A stretch of 64,000 bases of DNA, taken from JAAEPI01 sp964352625 (GTDB lineage: Bacteria; Bacteroidota; Bacteroidia; Cytophagales; Cyclobacteriaceae). Under the pieces are notes generated by a model. The model saw only the letters and a list, made by a program, of their open reading frames with translations, did no database searches and was not told the origin of the DNA. Where the stretch lies: the NCBI GenBank assembly GCA_964352625.1, contig CAYGSD010000003.1:62001-126000 (forward strand). Reading direction: 5' to 3'. A program made the translations under genes and the position numbers. The number at the start of each line of letters is the position of its first letter. Positions within the stretch are counted from its first letter, which is position 1. Positions 9,116-15,567 of this stretch are shown piece after piece.

Positions 9116-10294
9116 CTAGACTTTTTCTATAACAATAGCACTTGCTCCGCCACCACCGTTGCAAATGCCTGCAACGCCGATCGCTCCGTTCTTTTGATGA
9201 AGAACAGAGTTCAGAGTGGTCATGATTCTAGCTCCAGAGGCACCAAGAGGGTGTCCCATAGCGACAGATCCACCGTTTACATTCACGGTATTCGGGTCAA
9301 GGTCAAGCTCTCTCATGTTGGCAATTGCTACTGCTGAAAACGCCTCATTGATTTCATAAAAGTCAACGTCTGATTTTGAAACTCCTGCATTTTTCATTGC
9401 CTTAGGAATAGCAAGGGCAGGAGCGGTGGTAAACCAAATTGGGTCCTGAGCCGCGTCAGCGAATCCTCTAATTTTGGCAATGGGAGTGAGGCCAAGCTCC
9501 TCCATTTTTTCTTTGCTCACAAGGACGAGCGCAGAAGCACCGTCATTGATGGTGGAGGCATTTGCCGCTGTGACTGTTCCTTCTTTACTGAAGACCGGCC
9601 TTAGCGAAGGAATCTTGTCGAAGCTTACATTCTTGAATTCCTCATCTTCTTTCATAAGGATGGGATCCCCTTTTCTTTGAGGAATCTCCACTCCAATGAT
9701 TTCGTCATTAAACAAACCGGCCTCCGATGAAGCAGCCGTTCTTTTATATGAATTGATGGCGAATTCGTCTTGTTCTTCCCTTGAAATATTCTTTTCCTTG
9801 GCCGTGTGATCGGCGCAGTTACCCATCGCAAAGTTGTTGTATACTTCCCATAGGCCGTCTTTTTGTAATCCATCTACTAATTCTGAATTGCCGTATTTGT
9901 AACCAAATCGGGCCTTTGGAATATAATAGGGGATATTACTCATGCTCTCCATTCCGCCAGCTACGATCAAATCGTTTTGTCCTGTCATGATGGACTGGGC
10001 GGCAAACATCACCGATTTCATTCCAGAAGAGCATACTTTATTGATCGTGGTACAGGGGACATTGTAGCCTATTCCTGCGCCAATTGCGGCCTGACGAGCG
10101 GGGGCTTGACCCAGATTGGCTGAGACCACATTTCCCATGAGCACTTCTTCAACTTTTTCTGCTGATACACCAGCCTTCTCTAATGCGCCTTTGATGGCGA
10201 TCGAGCCAAGCTGCACGGCCGTGAATCCGGCTAGACTACCTCCAAAACTTCCAATGGGTGTGCGAACCGCACTTACGATGTATACTTCTTTCAT
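9116..10294 (-). CDS. acetyl-CoA C-acetyltransferase (thiolase II)
   Basis: 392 residues, normal thiolase length. The acyl-carrying Cys lies in INKVCSSGMKS (about 88-92), the catalytic His in GHPLGASGARI (about 349) and the second Cys in GICNGGGGAS (about 379). It condenses two acetyl-CoA to acetoacetyl-CoA or the reverse, in fatty acid/ketone body or butanoate metabolism; cytoplasmic. No other beta-oxidation gene is adjacent, although a dienoyl-CoA reductase-like SDR lies at 62377 in the window. Confidence 0.93.
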   Translation of the reverse strand: MKEVYIVSAVRTPIGSFGGSLAGFTAVQLGSIAIKGALEKAGVSAEKVEEVLMGNVVSANLGQAPARQAAIGAGIGYNVPCTTINKVCSSGMKSVMFAAQSIMTGQNDLIVAGGMESMSNIPYYIPKARFGYKYGNSELVDGLQKDGLWEVYNNFAMGNCADHTAKEKNISREEQDEFAINSYKRTAASSEAGLFNDEIIGVEIPQRKGDPILMKEDEEFKNVSFDKIPSLRPVFSKEGTVTAANASTINDGASALVLVSKEKMEELGLTPIAKIRGFADAAQDPIWFTTAPALAIPKAMKNAGVSKSDVDFYEINEAFSAVAIANMRELDLDPNTVNVNGGSVAMGHPLGASGARIMTTLNSVLHQKNGAIGVAGICNGGGGASAIVIEKV

Positions 10295-10329
10295 TTTTTG
10301 GGTGTTAATTGTGTGGGCAAAGGTAGAAC

Positions 10330-11136
10330 TTACCAGTCGGGTTTGCCACTATCAGGGCGCTTGGTTGCTTTTCTTCTTTGCTGCTGGAGATACTGTACTT
10401 CATTGTTGCGCATGGCCTCAAGAATCATTCTGGCTTTCTCCTCGCTGATGTTCATTTCTTCCAGTTTTTGCTGCATTTGCTCCTCAGGTGTAGGTTCCTC
10501 ATCAGCTTCTTGTTCTTCACCTTCCTCGTTTTCACCTTCTTCTTTTTCTCCGTCTTTCTTCTCCTCAGATTCTTCTTTTTCTCCTTCTTCCTTTTCTTGC
10601 TCTTCGTTCTCGTCTCCTTCTTTTTTCTCGTCGCTATTTTTTTGCTCGTCCTTATTCTCCTGATTTTCTTCGTTCTCCTGATTTTGCTCTTGTTCCTGTT
10701 CTTGTTTTTTCTGCTCTTCAAGGAGCTTCTTCACCACTTCGTAATCGTATCGAGCGCCAGAATTTGCAGGGTCGGCTTTCAGGCTTGATTTCAAATATTG
10801 AAGAGCTTCCTCAAGTTTGTTGGCATCTTTCTGCATTACTCCAAGCTGCTGATAGGCAACAGAGCGCATTCGCTTGTCGGGTGAATTAAGTACCGATTGG
10901 TAGTTACTCTTTGCACCAGTTGTATCGTTCAAATTGTAGTAGGAGTGAGCCAAGTTGAGTTTCAGGGCTGGGTCATTAACACCCAAAGAATCTAGGATAG
11001 CATATCGCTCAGCTGCCAATTCGTAGTTCCCTGAATTGTACGCTTTTTCAGCCTCCTTCTTTAGAGAATTCACCTTGGCGATTTCTCTTGGATCAGTACT
11101 GATCAACAACAAAAGACTTAATAAAATGACTTTCAT
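10330..11136 (-). CDS. batC: BatC-like TPR protein with acidic low-complexity tail
   Basis: 268 residues: signal peptide (1-15), two to three TPR units (about 28-135: AYNSGNYELAAERYAIL, ALKLNLAHSYYNLND, EALQYLKSSLKADP), then about 85 residues almost entirely Glu/Lys/Gln/Asn, and a basic C-terminus (QQQRRKATKRPDSGKPDW). This arrangement matches BatC of the Bacteroidota Bat (aerotolerance) operon. It overlaps the VWA gene by 4 bp. The E/K-rich tract creates several long spurious frames on both strands. Confidence 0.78.
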   Translation of the reverse strand: MKVILLSLLLLISTDPREIAKVNSLKKEAEKAYNSGNYELAAERYAILDSLGVNDPALKLNLAHSYYNLNDTTGAKSNYQSVLNSPDKRMRSVAYQQLGVMQKDANKLEEALQYLKSSLKADPANSGARYDYEVVKKLLEEQKKQEQEQEQNQENEENQENKDEQKNSDEKKEGDENEEQEKEEGEKEESEEKKDGEKEEGENEEGEEQEADEEPTPEEQMQQKLEEMNISEEKARMILEAMRNNEVQYLQQQRRKATKRPDSGKPDW

Positions 11137-12101
11137 ATTCTAAATACTCTTACCTGAAATAGCAAATCAACGATCAGCAACCCTAGGGCCGCCATTAAGA
11201 AATAGTAATACTTGTTCGATGCGGCATCTACCTCTTTGGAGTCTTTCAATTCTCCCTCAATCCTATTAATGGCATTTATCATTCGCTCGACATCATTTTG
11301 CTGGGCGTTGATTTCAAAATACTCGCCACCTGTTTGATCTGCTAAGTCCTCCATGGATTTAGAGTGCAGTTTACTAACGACCTCTTCTCCGGCTTGGTTC
11401 CTTTTATATCCACGTGGCGTTTGGATTTTAGAGCCATTCTCTGTCCCAACGCCTAGAGTAAATAACCTGATACCAGCATCCTGTATATCCTCAGCTATTT
11501 CGTCCGTCTCCTCACCGAAATCCTCACCATCGCTTATCAAAATGATGATTTCAGATTTTTGCCTGTTGTTGGATGTGTTCTCATTGTCCAATTTTTCAAA
11601 GGCCATTCGCAGAGGAGGGCCAAAATCCGTTCCAGTACTGGGCACAAGTCCTGTGTGCAAGGTTTGAATAAACAAGTTGAGTGCGTTATTGTCGTAGGTG
11701 AGCGGACACTGCATGAATGCCTCATTGGAGAACATGATGAGCCCGATTCTATCGGAATTAAAGGCCTCAACGATATTCTTCATCTCAAATTTGATGCGCT
11801 CAAGCCTAGTTGGTTGCACATCAAATGCGTTCATGGATTCTGAAAGATCAAGGCATATGAAAATGTCCTTTCCGACAGTTTTTATTTCCCGAGTGGTTTC
11901 GCCAAAAGAGGGACCAAGAAGAGCGATTATGAGTAAGGCAAAGGCCGTTCCCCGAACAACAATTTTTGGTAAAATTTTCAGAATTGGGTTGCCGAGCTTC
12001 ATTCCAATTCGGACGACTCGAATAATGTAGAGTGCATAAACAACCACGAAAACACCTATGAAGATGTACTCCAAATTACCTAATGTAGATACCCATTTCA
12101 T
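11133..12101 (-). CDS. batB: BatB-like VWA-domain membrane protein
   Basis: 322 residues. Two N-terminal membrane helices (about 8-28, 48-66), then a von Willebrand A domain (about 84-290) with the MIDAS motif DLSESMNAFDVQP and the threonine site STGTDFGPPL, and a C-terminal helix (about 298-318). Bat proteins are tied to oxidative-stress tolerance and envelope integrity in Bacteroides. Usually batA precedes batB; here the upstream neighbour was tRNA-Arg before the prophage entered. Confidence 0.82.
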   Translation of the reverse strand: MKWVSTLGNLEYIFIGVFVVVYALYIIRVVRIGMKLGNPILKILPKIVVRGTAFALLIIALLGPSFGETTREIKTVGKDIFICLDLSESMNAFDVQPTRLERIKFEMKNIVEAFNSDRIGLIMFSNEAFMQCPLTYDNNALNLFIQTLHTGLVPSTGTDFGPPLRMAFEKLDNENTSNNRQKSEIIILISDGEDFGEETDEIAEDIQDAGIRLFTLGVGTENGSKIQTPRGYKRNQAGEEVVSKLHSKSMEDLADQTGGEYFEINAQQNDVERMINAINRIEGELKDSKEVDAASNKYYYFLMAALGLLIVDLLFQVRVFRI

Positions 12102-12198
12102 TCGGGCGCTAAAATAGAAGGAGTAGTGTTGAATTCAATGTAGGGTTGGATTGAATTAACAATATTTTAGATGAGCGGTGCTAGGTTAGGTGATGAGA

Positions 12199-12230
12199 AT
12201 AAAAAAGTCCCGATCAATGATCGGGACTTT
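12199..12230 (-). terminator. original terminator of the tRNA-Arg gene, displaced by the prophage
   Basis: AAAGTCCCGATCA/TGATCGGGACTTT, a perfect 13 bp stem with six T on the reverse strand. It starts two bases beyond attL. Read on the reverse strand, the order is tRNA 3' end (att core), then this terminator, so before integration it ended the tRNA-Arg transcript that now lies 46 kb away. Confidence 0.8.
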
Positions 12231-12231
12231 A

Positions 12232-12244
12232 GTGATCCGCTCAG
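12232..12244. repeat. attL core
   Basis: GTGATCCGCTCAG, identical to 58320-58332 inside tRNA-Arg; similarity stops immediately to the right (AACCACTG versus GGCTCGAA), as expected where phage DNA begins. Confidence 0.85.
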
Positions 12245-12304
12245 AACCACTGCAATTTCCTGACTTACAGCTAGATGATGGATTTTTGGGACTGAATTGG
12301 GAAT

Positions 12305-12796
12305 TTACTTCAGTTGGCTGAGCTCTTTTTCCAGCTCTGCGATCTTCTGGTCACGGCTCTTTATTACTTCGTCTTTTCCAGAAATGATTTGATTTTTGGC
12401 GTCTATAAGTTCCTGCTGTGCGGATACCCGATCCTTAAGGAACTGGATTTCTAACAGGAAGTCTCCACGCTTATTTTCATACTCGGTCTTGGCTTCTTTG
12501 ACCATAGCCAAATCTTTCACTAATTGCTCGGGATCTGAATTGAAATAATTCAGTCCAGCGGCTTCTGGGAGTACTTTGAGCCTTGGGAACCTACGCGTCA
12601 TATCGACTCGCAATGCCTTGCCGATCTCAATCAGATTATCATTTGAAATCTTATCTGATTGTACCCAATTGGTAATGGTGTTATTACTCTTATTGAGTTT
12701 TTCCGCTAAGCCACTCTTCTTAATAGAGAGTTCTTTTAGCAGCTCTTCCAATATGTGTCCGTCATGATCCATTATCAGGGTGGAAAATTGGAACAT
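12305..12796 (-). CDS. XRE-family repressor-like protein with C-terminal coiled coil
   Basis: 163 residues; Met9 (12772) is an equally good start because the fold begins at DGHILEELLKEL. Helix-turn-helix at about 20-60 (SIKKSGLAEKLNKSNNTITNWVQ, then DNLIEIGKALRVDM). Residues 100-163 form a long coiled coil ending AELEKELSQLK, a dimerisation domain in place of a RecA-sensitive peptidase. It is divergent from the early genes at 12891 and adjacent to attL, as expected for the lysogeny regulator. Confidence 0.75.
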   Translation of the reverse strand: MFQFSTLIMDHDGHILEELLKELSIKKSGLAEKLNKSNNTITNWVQSDKISNDNLIEIGKALRVDMTRRFPRLKVLPEAAGLNYFNSDPEQLVKDLAMVKEAKTEYENKRGDFLLEIQFLKDRVSAQQELIDAKNQIISGKDEVIKSRDQKIAELEKELSQLK

Positions 12797-12890
12797 TTTT
12801 TTATCAATGTATTTGGAATTTATTCAAAGAATTGTAAATTTGTTGGAAGAATTTCACATTTAAGGTATAAATCTTAGATTTTATTACAAA

Positions 12891-13154
12891 ATGCTCATAG
12901 TTAATACAGAGAAAAGCCACAACATCAATGAGATTTTAAATGATCTCTGTAAGGCTGGCAACTTCCAGCAGCTGCATGAGGAATACATGGATGTGTTCCG
13001 GCAGTACATTCCTCAAAAGCGCTTGACCCGATTGATTAACAACACTGGTCCGGCTATTACTGCGGATGAGATTTTCATTTTCGGTGCTATCCTGAAGCGT
13101 CCAGCTGAGGACATTGTGAATTTGGTGAGAATGGAACCTATTCTGCAGGGCTGA
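12891..13154 (+). CDS. small early phage protein
   Basis: 87 residues, opening the forward early operon opposite the repressor gene. Mostly helical; the second half (RLINNTGPAITADEIFIFGAILKRPAEDIVNLV) looks like a compact helix-turn-helix of the kind seen in short phage regulators, so a Cro-like role is possible but not shown. Stop and next start share one base (TGATG). Confidence 0.55.
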   Translation: MLIVNTEKSHNINEILNDLCKAGNFQQLHEEYMDVFRQYIPQKRLTRLINNTGPAITADEIFIFGAILKRPAEDIVNLVRMEPILQG

Positions 13155-13516
13155 TGACAAAGCACGAGCTGATATCGACATTGAATTCTTTTCTGAGACA
13201 GAGGAAGGTTGCGCTGAGGGCTCTGTATGGAAAGACGGGTCGATCGATGTATCTGGCTCAGATCGCAAAGCTGGAGGAGTTGAAGAAGCACTTTGACTTG
13301 CGTGGACACTACAACTACCATGGGCTTTGCATCCAGGTGAAGAATAAGCAAAAGACACTTGAGTTATTGCTTCCTAGTTCGACTGGCCATCACAAGGCTA
13401 TATATGAGCGCATGATGGCTTTCATTGAAGGCTGCATAAGGGAGGCGAACTCACCGCTATCCAGTCGTAAGACTGTGGGTTTTGGCGAACCTGAAGCCTC
13501 GTTGTTCATACGCTAG
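13154..13516 (+). CDS. hypothetical early phage protein
   Basis: 120 residues, overlapping the preceding gene by one base. Basic N-terminal half (SFLRQRKVALRALYGKTGRSM), helical middle, no membrane segment. A forward terminator follows at 13565. Not recognised. Confidence 0.55.
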   Translation: MTKHELISTLNSFLRQRKVALRALYGKTGRSMYLAQIAKLEELKKHFDLRGHYNYHGLCIQVKNKQKTLELLLPSSTGHHKAIYERMMAFIEGCIREANSPLSSRKTVGFGEPEASLFIR

Positions 13517-13564
13517 CAAAATAAGGACTGTCGCTCGAGAGGTGGTGACAGAGCTAGTGATTAT

Positions 13565-13614
13565 AGGAGGGACCTATATGGTGGTTATGAGTTTCCAAAA
13601 TAGCCCTCCTTTTT
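13565..13614 (+). terminator. terminator of the first early operon
   Basis: AGGAGGG pairs with CCCTCCT over a 32-base loop and is followed by TTTT. The loop is long, so strength is uncertain. Confidence 0.5.
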
Positions 13615-13641
13615 AAGACAAGTTGTGAGTAGGTAATGGTA

Positions 13642-13726
13642 GTGCGGATAGAAGAAAAGACAGTTTAGCATGGTTAGGTTGGTTCTGTCTTGGCCTTCGC
13701 TTCGGGTTCGAATCCCGATCCGCATT
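13642..13726 (+). tRNA. tRNA-like RNA gene, anticodon not assignable
   Basis: GTGCGGA (13642-13648) pairs with TCCGCAT (13719-13725) as a 7 bp acceptor helix, and TCGGG-TTCGAAT-CCCGA is a textbook T arm with the T54-T55-C56-R-A58 pattern. The 53 bases between do not form a normal D arm and anticodon arm; instead AAGACAG (13658-13664) pairs with CTGTCTT (13685-13691). Total length 85 fits a class II tRNA, but the fold is aberrant. A terminator follows at 13751. It may be a degenerate phage tRNA or a tRNA mimic. Confidence 0.4.
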
Positions 13727-13750
13727 CTGATAAAATCCTGAATCCGCTTG

Positions 13751-13775
13751 GCCCCACGTTACGGGGCTATTTTTT
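13751..13775 (+). terminator. terminator after the tRNA-like gene
   Basis: GCCCC/GGGGC stem with loop ACGTTAC, then TATTTTTT. Its position 25 bp after the tRNA-like element suggests that element is transcribed on its own. Confidence 0.7.
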
Positions 13776-13795
13776 ACCCTTAAATGCACACAATA

Positions 13796-13981
13796 ATGGC
13801 TGATAAAATAGAATGGACACCTGAAATGATTGACTACCTGAAAGAAGAAAACCTCACGACTCAAGATCGGGTGATGGTTCGGAAGCTTGGTGTAGGTATG
13901 ACTACCATCAAGAAGAAAAGGCGTGAGCTTGGATTGACCAAGCCATACAAAAGACAGGCTCGAAAAATACCAGTTTTATGA
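13796..13981 (+). CDS. small helix-turn-helix DNA-binding protein
   Basis: 61 residues from the ATG at 13796 (an ATG four codons earlier is less likely). IEWTPEMIDYLKEE, then QDRVMVRKLGVGMTTIKKKRRELGL has the form of a helix-turn-helix whose second helix (MTTIKKKRREL) is strongly basic. Small regulators of this form are common in Bacteroidota phages. Overlaps the next start by 4 bp. Confidence 0.6.
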   Translation: MADKIEWTPEMIDYLKEENLTTQDRVMVRKLGVGMTTIKKKRRELGLTKPYKRQARKIPVL

Positions 13982-14547
13982 CGAATAGATTCTACTCAAC
14001 ATTTGATGATCTTGGGAATTTCTTCACAAGCCTGGCGGCTGTGATCATAGCGATGCTTGTATTTATTTCCTATCGCTTTTTTGAGGTGTTCACTTTGTTT
14101 GTGCGGCACCTGCCTATGTCAGAGGAATATATGTACCTGGCGAGTGCCTTGATTTCGGTGGTATTCATATTGACGATGCTGCTGATATCGGTGAACATCG
14201 ATAAGGTGCGAAACGATCTCAAGGGCCTTGGCAATTTTGTGGGCTTCTCGATGACGCTTTTTATCAATGTGTACTTCTGGGAGGCGTGGCATGGTGACTA
14301 CATTTTCAAGACTACCATTTCACTTTTCACTGCTGCCATTGATACGTGGTTCGCTCACTTGTTTGTGATCATTCGTGAGCAACGACAAGACTATCTGAAA
14401 ACTGAACGTCTGCGTGTGAAAACTTCACTGAGTGAAGCGAGACGCCTTGCGCAACTGACGTGCCCTTACTGCAGTAGACAATTTGAAAATCAAAATGGAC
14501 TGAACAGCCATGTAGGCAAGTGTCCTGAAAACCCTAACCGAAAATAA
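13978..14547 (+). CDS. membrane protein with C-terminal C2HC zinc finger
   Basis: 189 residues. Four hydrophobic segments (about 15-35, 48-66, 80-97, 108-128) make a compact membrane domain. After a charged linker, the last 30 residues carry CPYC-(13)-H-(4)-C (CPYCSRQFENQNGLNSHVGKC), a classical C2H2-type finger with the final ligand changed to Cys. A nucleic-acid-type zinc finger on a phage membrane protein is unusual. It could tether DNA to the membrane or act in superinfection control; neither is shown. Confidence 0.6.
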   Translation: MTNRFYSTFDDLGNFFTSLAAVIIAMLVFISYRFFEVFTLFVRHLPMSEEYMYLASALISVVFILTMLLISVNIDKVRNDLKGLGNFVGFSMTLFINVYFWEAWHGDYIFKTTISLFTAAIDTWFAHLFVIIREQRQDYLKTERLRVKTSLSEARRLAQLTCPYCSRQFENQNGLNSHVGKCPENPNRK

Positions 14548-14555
14548 AAAAAGCT

Positions 14556-14639
14556 ATGATGATATTGATAGTGAGCGTGGTGTTCATGGTCGTGGTGTAC
14601 TTCATAAGAGGCCAGATAAACAAACCTGAGAAAAGATGA
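14556..14639 (+). CDS. 27-residue membrane microprotein
   Basis: Starts ATGATG; 27 residues with one hydrophobic helix (MILIVSVVFMVVVYFI) and a basic tail. Its stop overlaps the next start (ATGA), and it follows another membrane-protein gene by 8 bp, so it is placed as a translated gene of this operon. Confidence 0.5.
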   Translation: MMILIVSVVFMVVVYFIRGQINKPEKR

Positions 14640-15292
14640 TAAAGGAATCGCCGATACTGATGAGCACTGATATGGCGCAAGCTACGCTGGATGGGAGAAA
14701 GACTCAGACTCGTAGGATTACTGGCCAGTTCTTGAAGGAGGTGAACTGGGATCCTGATGCGTGGACGCTTATCCGCCGCGACTTTATGCTGAACAGAATG
14801 CATGGCTGTTTCAAGCATGAGAAATATGGCTACTTCACCTTAACACTGAAAAGCTATGGTGCACCTGGTGATGTTCTTTGGGTGAGGGAATCCTTCTGTC
14901 CGGATTTCCCAGAAGGGTTGAGGTTTAAAACAGAGGCAAGATGTGATACTCATGGATGGAACGACACAATGCGTGAATTGGGAATCAACTGGAAACCATC
15001 TATCCACATGCCGAAGGAAGCTGCGAGAATCTGGCTGAAAGTAGTGGATATCAGGATTGAGCGCCTTCATTCAATCAACGAGTGGGACGCACTTGCAGAG
15101 GGAATCATGTGTATAGAAGAAGACGAGGCTTATAAGTATGACAAAACTCCGGGATCCTACTTGTCCGCTATTTCCGCTTTCACAGCCCTTTGGGATTCAA
15201 TTAATGGCCCATTATCATGGGAAAATAACCCATGGGTGTATGTGATCGAATATGAAGTACTATCTACAACTGGAAAACCTACTACACTATGA
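14636..15292 (+). CDS. ASCH-domain phage protein
   Basis: 218 residues. The opening ILMSTDMAQATLDGRKTQTR is the hallmark of a phage protein family with an ASCH (PUA-like) fold; RVKxESF-like WVRESFCPD and the C-terminal NPWVYVIEYEVL also fit. ASCH domains are thought to bind RNA or modified nucleotides. Part of the pre-primase operon; overlaps both neighbours by 4 bp. A second, unrelated ASCH gene lies in the cassette array (19223). Confidence 0.75.
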   Translation: MIKESPILMSTDMAQATLDGRKTQTRRITGQFLKEVNWDPDAWTLIRRDFMLNRMHGCFKHEKYGYFTLTLKSYGAPGDVLWVRESFCPDFPEGLRFKTEARCDTHGWNDTMRELGINWKPSIHMPKEAARIWLKVVDIRIERLHSINEWDALAEGIMCIEEDEAYKYDKTPGSYLSAISAFTALWDSINGPLSWENNPWVYVIEYEVLSTTGKPTTL

Positions 15293-15564
15293 GATATTTC
15301 GCCAAAGTCACAGATGATTATTGGACTGCCAAGAATAAGCTTCAAGCTGATGTGAAGGAGCGGTTCAAAGAGCAGGATAGAAAAATACTGGATGATGAAA
15401 ATGAACTGAAATGTTTCTTGGAGCTAATGATCCAGCGAGTGATAGCTGCCAATGATGCTCACCCGAGGTGCAAGCGTCTGGTGATGCATAAGCACACTAA
15501 GCAGGATCGGGTAGTACTGGTGATATCCAATGTGGTCACAATGAAGATTTGGGAAGAGGCGTAA
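15289..15564 (+). CDS. hypothetical protein before the primase gene
   Basis: 91 residues, helical, highly charged (KNKLQADVKERFKEQDRKIL), overlapping the ASCH gene by 4 bp and 3 bp ahead of the primase-helicase. Not recognised; position suggests a replication accessory. Confidence 0.5.
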   Translation: MRYFAKVTDDYWTAKNKLQADVKERFKEQDRKILDDENELKCFLELMIQRVIAANDAHPRCKRLVMHKHTKQDRVVLVISNVVTMKIWEEA

Positions 15565-15567
15565 GAC

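Noticed and set aside
10378..10788. Long forward and reverse frames across the E/K-rich tail of the BatC-like gene
   Set aside because: They are shadows of the low-complexity GAA/GAG tract; their translations are Phe/Ser or Arg/Lys runs with no signal.
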